Source of the DNA: Ziziphus jujuba
Taxonomy: Eukaryota > Streptophyta > Magnoliopsida > Rosales > Rhamnaceae
Direction: 5' to 3'
DNA: 64,000 bases
NCBI RefSeq assembly: GCF_031755915.1
Contig: NC_083390.1
Location: 19,818,501-19,882,500 of the forward strand
The notes under the pieces were generated by a model, which was not told where the DNA came from, made no database searches, and saw only the letters and a list, made by a program, of their open reading frames with translations. Of the stretch, positions 58,022-64,000 are shown in pieces. Made by a program: the position numbers and the translations under genes. Numbering within the stretch: position 1 is the first letter of the stretch; every line of letters starts with the position of its first letter.

Positions 58022-59639
58022 ACGGACTGTATATATATATTGCTCATTTAGTTAAACAATGCACTCAAAAAAAGTTTCTCACATGTGGCTTGTCAAATAT
58101 ATACTATATATCAACCTCATCTTGGTCTGACTTATCTTGGATGCTTGTTATTTCTTTGACTTTGCTTTCGCCTAATAATTTCTTGTCTGCAACAGTGCTG
58201 GGCAGTTGTAGAACTATAGCTTGAGTACATTCAAAAATCTAGCCCATCTTTCAAAGAAAAAATGAAAAAACAAATTAGTTCTATTATTTCTTACTAGCTA
58301 GGCTTAGCTGAGCTTGGGAGAATTTGAATTCATGGTCATTGGATAAGGAACTAGCAAGTGGTAACTTTTAACATCACTGATGTGAAATAAGTAAAAGCAA
58401 TTGATAAGAGTACAAAATACATATAAACGTATTAATCTTGTTTTGGGTGTGGAGAAATAAGTAGAAGCAATTGATAAGAGTACAAAATACATAAAAAAAG
58501 TATTTTCCTCTCAATTATGACAAAATTTACAATACTTGCTTAAATAAGTATGAAAAGGTGAACTTCTTGTATTTTTTTTTGGGTAGAAATATAGAGGGTG
58601 AATTTTAAAAAACTATATGAGATGCGGTGAGTGGCTAGAAATGGGCCGAGGTGTGGACCCCATAAAGTGTTGTGTCAGAGCAGCCCAATTTTAGAGATCC
58701 AATTCTACTGTGAAACCAAGCAATCCAGCTTAGATGAATTCCAACTTATTATCGGACAGCGGGCCTGGCCCAACTGTTGATGCAGTACGAATTTAATTCG
58801 TCTATTCATTTGTCGTTTCACAAAACTTGTTAATAAAATTCGGGAAAAAAAAAAAAAACTTTTGAAATAAGTAATAAATTTTATTTTTTGGTAAATGAAA
58901 TAGTAACACATATAAGTACAAAAGGCAGATTTTTAAAACATGCTTTGGTAAAGTTGTAACTTTTATAATTAAATTGAGAAAGCAAATTACAAAGGAATGC
59001 TATAACTTTTAATAATGTTAGATATACTAAATTATTTATCAAATAATGTGATAATATAATAAATTATCATTTGATTAGCTTGTATTGAATTTTATATGTC
59101 CCTGGTTTAATTATCTAAATTTAATTTATATTAACTTTTCAACCAATAAAAAAATAACATTTTATGTTTATCACACTATTTGATAAATAACCCAAAACCT
59201 ATAGGAGTATTGTATATCCTTAACAAATATGAATTGTAATTATCAAAATAAAAGAGGAAAAAAAAGAAGAAAAGGAATTTGAGTTGCACATAATATCATG
59301 CATGTATTATCATAGTTATTAAAAAAAAAAGTTTTAGAAAGCAATTATTTATTAAAATTCGGGACCTTAAACAGCTGGCAAGTTTTTTTTTTTTATTATT
59401 ATTGTTATTTTATCTTTTATATGACACTTGCCAATAAAAAAAAAAAAAGGAAAAAAAATAAAGAGACAAGAATAATTTGTTTTTGCTTTAAAATTAAGCT
59501 TAAGAAAAATAAATAAATAAATAAACAAATTAGAATTGAGGGGTATATTCACATGGTTTAAGGGATGGGATGCCAAAATGGTAAGGAAATATGATTGGTG
59601 GAGAGAAGGAGAGGAAAAGAAAGGAGAGAGCGAGAGAGA
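58022..59639. other. Intergenic, no gene recognised
   Basis: Holds a 70-bp-period direct repeat (GAAATAAGTARAAGCAATTG at 58384 and 58454) and an AT-rich inverted repeat at about 58990-59220 (TTATTTATCAAATAATGTG against TATCACACTATTTGATAAAT) that may be another small MITE. Nothing coding. Confidence 0.5.
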
Positions 59640-60867
59640 GTTATAAGGAAGAGAATATGCGGACAGTCAATGAGGAAGATTCCTGATTCATCAGCATCTT
59701 CCTCTCTCTATATTCTCTCTTTCAAAGTCTTTCCTTTTTCTATATATATCGATATATTTATATATTAATATATGTTCAACTGATTTCAACTACCTTTTCT
59801 TTTCTTTTTTTTTATTTTTATTACTTGTTTGTAAAGATTCAATTTTTATCCATAAATAACCAAGCTTTCCTTCATCCTTGTCTTTCCTCTCTCGCTCAAT
59901 CGCTCCGCCACATATATCCAGGTTTTTTCTCACTCCGATTTGCACATTGTCTTACTCTATAGGTCTTTCAGTGTAGCATATTTATTATATATATATATAT
60001 ATATATATACATGTACAGTTTGTGTGAATGTTGTTTTGCTGCTTGAATTCAAGGTTTTATTTTTCGGTTTTATTTTTTTTTATGTGAATTTTGATTTTTG
60101 AAGAAAATCAGAAATGGGCTAGGTCCGAATATCGGTTAATTCATGTGGGTTATGGTTGTGCTGATAAGGTGTTTGAGTAAATACCTGAGTGATCTTAACT
60201 GGTTCTGGATTTGTGTAATTGGGCTGTGAGTGTCAAGATATAATGGTTTTGCTGCTAGCTTTTTAGGAATTTGGAGATGATAATCCTTTTTTTTTTTTTT
60301 TTTGGGTACGTGGATAATTAATCGTATGCATTCCGATTCAAAATGTATCAGATCCTAATATCTTTCGTAGAGTATGAAATTTGAGCTCAATAATCATTCT
60401 GATCAAGCTATATGTATATGGATTAAGGAAAGGTTCGATCTTCTACTGGTTTGTTTGATAGTTTATCCGCAGCATAAATGGGACATACGAGTTTGGGGTT
60501 TCTTGAATAGCCAACGAAGGCTGTTATATGTTGGCTTTATCCATTTTTATGGTAATAGTCAAATAAAAATCTCTAAAGGATGGTACTTATAAATATAATA
60601 TATAATATTTGCTTGTGTAGTATAGTTGATGTTATAGTTTCCCTTTTTTTTACACTTTTTTTTTTTTGGTTGAATAATTAAATGTCATATTCAATTAGTA
60701 CTTGACATGTTTGGCTTTGTTTTGCTCATAATTTATTGTTGTTTTGTGCTACAGATTGAACAAATATATCGGCTTGAATTGCTTCTTCCAACTGGTGCCA
60801 GCAAATTTTTTGCTGGCAATAAAATTGTTTTTTTTTTTTTTTTTTTTGAGATACAAGAAAGAATTTT
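59640..60867 (+). promoter_or_regulatory. Probable promoter, 5' leader and leader intron of the CREST-like gene
   Basis: CT-rich sequence at 59690-59735 and 59880-59910 resembles a plant 5' leader, and CACATATATCCAG/GTTTTTT near 59923 could be a donor. The poly-T stretch ending TTGAG near 60850 could be the matching acceptor, just before the ATG at 60868. This model is by eye only. A long (TA)n tract lies at about 59983-60009. Confidence 0.35.
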
Positions 60868-62889
60868 ATGTGTCCCCGGAAAACATTGAACCCTAGTAGA
60901 ACTTTACAGGGTGTGCATGGGGTACATGTGTTGCATCATTCACCATTTGTGTCGGAGGAGATCTCTGATGGGGATTTTCATCAGACAACTTATAGGAGTC
61001 CATCCCTTGTGGCAAATCAGAAGCTGTTTATGCAGTGAGTAAAAAATTATTTAACAAAAACTTGTTATATTTATGTATAGTTTGTATGTATTTACATAGT
61101 TAAGTGATTACTATTTTCTCGAAGTGATAAATAGATAGTAAATGATCAGTAATATGTATTTAAATCTAAATGACTCTGTCAGAATCTTATAGTCTAAAAA
61201 ATTATTTAACAAAAACTTCTTGTATTTATGTATAGTTTGCATGTATTTACATAGTTAAGTGATTACTATTTTCTCGAAGTGATAAATAGATAGTAAATGA
61301 TCAGTAATATGTGTTTAAATCTAAATGACTCTGTCAGAATCTTATAGTCTATGAAAGTGCAACAAGTAACTTTCTCTATGCTTGTTATACAGGCGCATGT
61401 GGCAGCAGAGACCACCATGTTTGAGGCCCATCCAAGGTTGCAATATTCAAGGTGTTAAGAAGATAGATATCTTTTTTGTATTATTGTTATCTCATCCTGT
61501 CATGTAGCCGTGCAATCTCCTGCAGGAAAATTAATAAGCTAACAAAAATTGTGCACATCTATTACTTGTTTTAGGTGATCAAAATATTATAGAAACGGTA
61601 GCTAATGTGCTCACTTCACTTCCTTTCATTGCACTTGGAATCCATGCCCCAAGGTGATACTTTGCTTAATCAAGTTGCTAAATGGACATGACTTAACACG
61701 CATGATTTCTGATTATTTATTTGCTTTATGGGAGTGTAGGAAGGATTTGAATACTAAGATATATGCCAATTCATTAATTGGAGTTGGAGTTGCCTCAAGT
61801 TTGTATCACTCTTCAAGGGGACATATACGGAGATATTTGAGATGGGCCGATTATACGATGATAGCTACAGCAACAGTGGTAAGTTAGAAATGAGCTTTCA
61901 TGAACATATTAATTAGTATAAGACTATCAAAATGCACTAATTTGTTGATGGATGATGCCAAATCAATTTCATTAATGTTAAATTCATGAAAGATTTCTAA
62001 TTTTGCTCCTTTCAACTTGGACTTGGATGGATAGTAATGATGATCAGAATTTTGGCAGCATAAGAATGTTTTTTGGGTCCAACAAGGCAACAACTGAATG
62101 GAAAGTTTTTAATTAGCGATAAGATTTTTGAGTTATTGAACAATCATTTGTGTTTGATGCATCAGCCATTTTTTTTTTCTTTTTTCCATTTGGAAGGTTA
62201 TTTGGCTGCTCAATTAACCAAAGTTTATATGGGAAAAAGCATAATATCAATAACATTTTGCAGTGTCTCTCAAGAGCTATCAGAAGTGAAAACTCAAAAC
62301 TGCTGATGGCAGCTTCAGCATTTTTTCTACCCATCCAGCCTCTGATGGTTTCAGCGGTTCACACCGGGATGATGGAGGTAACTTAACTGTTCTTGGAACA
62401 CTGTCTAAGCTATACAATACTGTTGATGTCCTTCTCTTTCCTGAAATGTCCTTTGGGTAAACTGTTTTGCTATGCAATATAAAATGATCAAGTAAATTAT
62501 TTTTCGGGCTTTTCCCATTTGTTACTACAAGTACTTGACTTTCCATTGAGTATGTTTATCGTCTTTGAAAGGTAATTTCAGCAACAAAATTATTCACTTG
62601 GATATCTTTTACATACTGGCTAAGAAAATCATGATATTTCATGTGCTTCATCCATAAAGTTATTGCCCATGAAGTCGAATTATTAAATCGTTTTCAGGTC
62701 GCGTTCGCTAAAAGAGCATTGAAGGATCCAGATCTAAGAATGACCCACAATGTTCATAAAATGTCATCACTGTTGGGAGGTTTGCTTTTCATTGCGGATG
62801 ATCTCTTTCCTGAGACTCCATTTATTCATGCTGGATGGCATCTCGCTGCAGCTGTTGGTGTAGGAACCTGCAACAAGCTTCTCGAGTAG
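60868..62889 (+). CDS. CREST-superfamily-like multi-pass membrane protein
   Basis: Six exons: 60868-61034, 61393-61451, 61575-61653, 61740-61878, 62264-62377 and 62698-62889. All have GT-AG introns and matching phases, and encode 249 residues. About 80 soluble N-terminal residues precede six or seven hydrophobic segments. Three polar clusters stand out. ASSLYH lies in the second hydrophobic segment (S-x-x-x-H), RWADYTM in the third (Asp), and HAGWH in the last (H-x-x-x-H). This Ser/His - Asp - His/His pattern is the metal-site signature of the CREST superfamily (alkaline ceramidases, PAQR receptors, Per1), which act as membrane hydrolases. The protein is close to none of those by eye and I cannot name it. 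Substrate and membrane are unknown. The first exon might have a further upstream start. Confidence 0.8.
61041..61350. repeat. 155-bp tandem duplication in intron 1
   Basis: Units 61041-61195 and 61196-61350 are almost identical (from AAAAATTATTTAACAAAAAC to ATCTTATAGTCT), with about four differences. The duplication lies wholly inside the first coding intron and leaves both splice sites intact. Confidence 0.95.
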
Positions 62890-64000
62890 CTTGCTTAACT
62901 GTCATATATATATATATATATATATATAAGTGGGATCTAAATAGTTAAGCCTGCTTATCCTCAACTTAAAAGTTGAGAATATCCTTACATCGGCACAAAT
63001 CTTATATTTACACCAATCGTCTGCAGATTATATGCATAGAAAAGATTGTTGCTGTAGATTGTAAATCACTAAAATTTAATTAGTAAAAGAGAAGATTCTG
63101 TTGCCTAGTGGCTACAATTGTAGTTCCTCAACATTTAATTAGTAAAAGGCTTCATATTATCTAATCTACTCAAAACTAATTCATGGGACTCCTCTATTAA
63201 TAATAATTAGAGCCTTCCTAAGGGTCTAGACCACTAAGGCCACTGTCGAGGGCATTATGTTAAATTTATTATGTACGTAAATTTTCTTTTACTTTTCCCT
63301 TTTTTTATTTAAGAAAACATAAAACTTTTAAGAACATCTTTAATAATTTTTTTTTTCTTTTATTGCTCTTAAAAAATTCAAACTAATAAATATGTTTAAA
63401 TTAAATAAAGTACAAAGTCCAAGTCTATATCTAAAAATTTAATGTTTTCATTTAATAATAAAAAATAATGCCACAACGGTTGATATCTAAACAGTGGTAA
63501 ACGTTATGATCTCGATGTTAATGTACAGTTTTTCTCTTTCTTTTTTTTTCTTTTTGTTTAAATTATGTTTACTTTAATTGTCTGTTAATACTAATGATGG
63601 ATAGAGTTTGTTGAATATATTAATTAACTATATATGTGAAATGATGAAAAAAAAAAAAAAAACAATATTTTTCTTTTTTCCGCCGTACATTTATAGTTAA
63701 TAGTCTAATTACGATTAACCACCACCAACAAACCATTAAACTATTCACAATTTAGAAAGAAAAAATTGAAAAAAAAAAAAAAAAAAACTGAACACATTAA
63801 CAATCAACATTTATATTACCAACTTGTCATTTTTCTTCTTTTTATGTATATGTATACACATTGATGTGGAGATCAGATTAAACTGTTTACTGATAAAGAA
63901 TGACTAAACTTTGGTACTAAACTAAACTATTCCTGAAGGAACATAGTTTAATTAAACAGGATAAATGGTTAGAATTAATAGAACGAGAATTTATGTCTTC
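62890..64000. other. Downstream flank and intergenic, no gene recognised
   Basis: Starts with the 3' flank of the CREST-like gene, including a (TA)n run at about 62906-62928. The remainder is AT-rich with poly-A/T runs. No ORF or recognisable repeat ends were seen. Confidence 0.5.

Noticed and set aside
1..64000. CRISPR arrays, operons or prokaryotic defence systems
   Set aside because: No regularly spaced repeats and spacers were seen, and gene structure is clearly eukaryotic.
1..64000. tRNA or rRNA genes
   Set aside because: No convincing A-box/B-box pair or cloverleaf was noticed by eye; a covariance search was not possible here.

Overview
The window is AT-rich nuclear DNA of a flowering plant, most likely a eudicot. 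Its genes have GT-AG introns, several encode plant-only families (major-latex-protein-like, PPR-DYW, CLE), and the intergenic DNA is full of plant transposon relics. Nothing in it supports a bacterial, organellar or viral source. I could not fix the species. || LEFT HALF (1-40.7 kb) is a minus-strand cluster of Major Latex Protein-like (MLP, Bet v 1 superfamily) genes swamped by mobile DNA. Intact two-exon genes lie at 6136-8167, 16305-16945 and 37536-38576, all with the intron at the same codon position. A fourth copy at 29284-30319 is a twin of the last one but has two frameshifts. The twins sit in a segmental duplication. Copy 2 (about 35.09-38.74 kb) is compact. Copy 1 (about 19.15-30.95 kb) has been expanded by a Copia retrotransposon (20338-25549, TSD AAAAC), a local tandem repeat, a 1.5-kb block with hAT-like transposase remains, and a 0.5-kb insertion just upstream of the dead gene. 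Copy 2 carries a solo LTR (35483-35824, TSD ATAAT). Copy 2 is bracketed by about 1.1-kb inverted repeats (about 33.02-34.10 and 39.60-40.72 kb), and each arm holds a short fragment matching the 5' end of U2 snRNA between perfect direct repeats. || Several copies of one AT-rich foldback repeat occur at 1-620 plus 3835-4035 (split by a nested 3.2-kb element), 9260-9660, 17190-18590 and 31970-33000. Smaller MITE-like elements lie at 10017-10381, 12235-12716 and 57876-58021. || RIGHT HALF (41-63 kb) holds four unrelated genes: a seven-exon EamA/DMT transporter with a probable plastid transit peptide (minus, 41458-45097); an intronless PPR-DYW protein resembling Arabidopsis At2g01510 (plus, 46572-48419); a CLE prepropeptide with a CLE16/17-type dodecapeptide (minus, 55591-55920); and a six-exon, 249-residue membrane protein with the residue signature of the CREST superfamily (plus, 60868-62889). 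About 7 kb between the PPR and CLE genes shows no convincing gene. The genes form no operon or pathway. The only functional grouping is the MLP cluster, which is a duplication-and-decay series.
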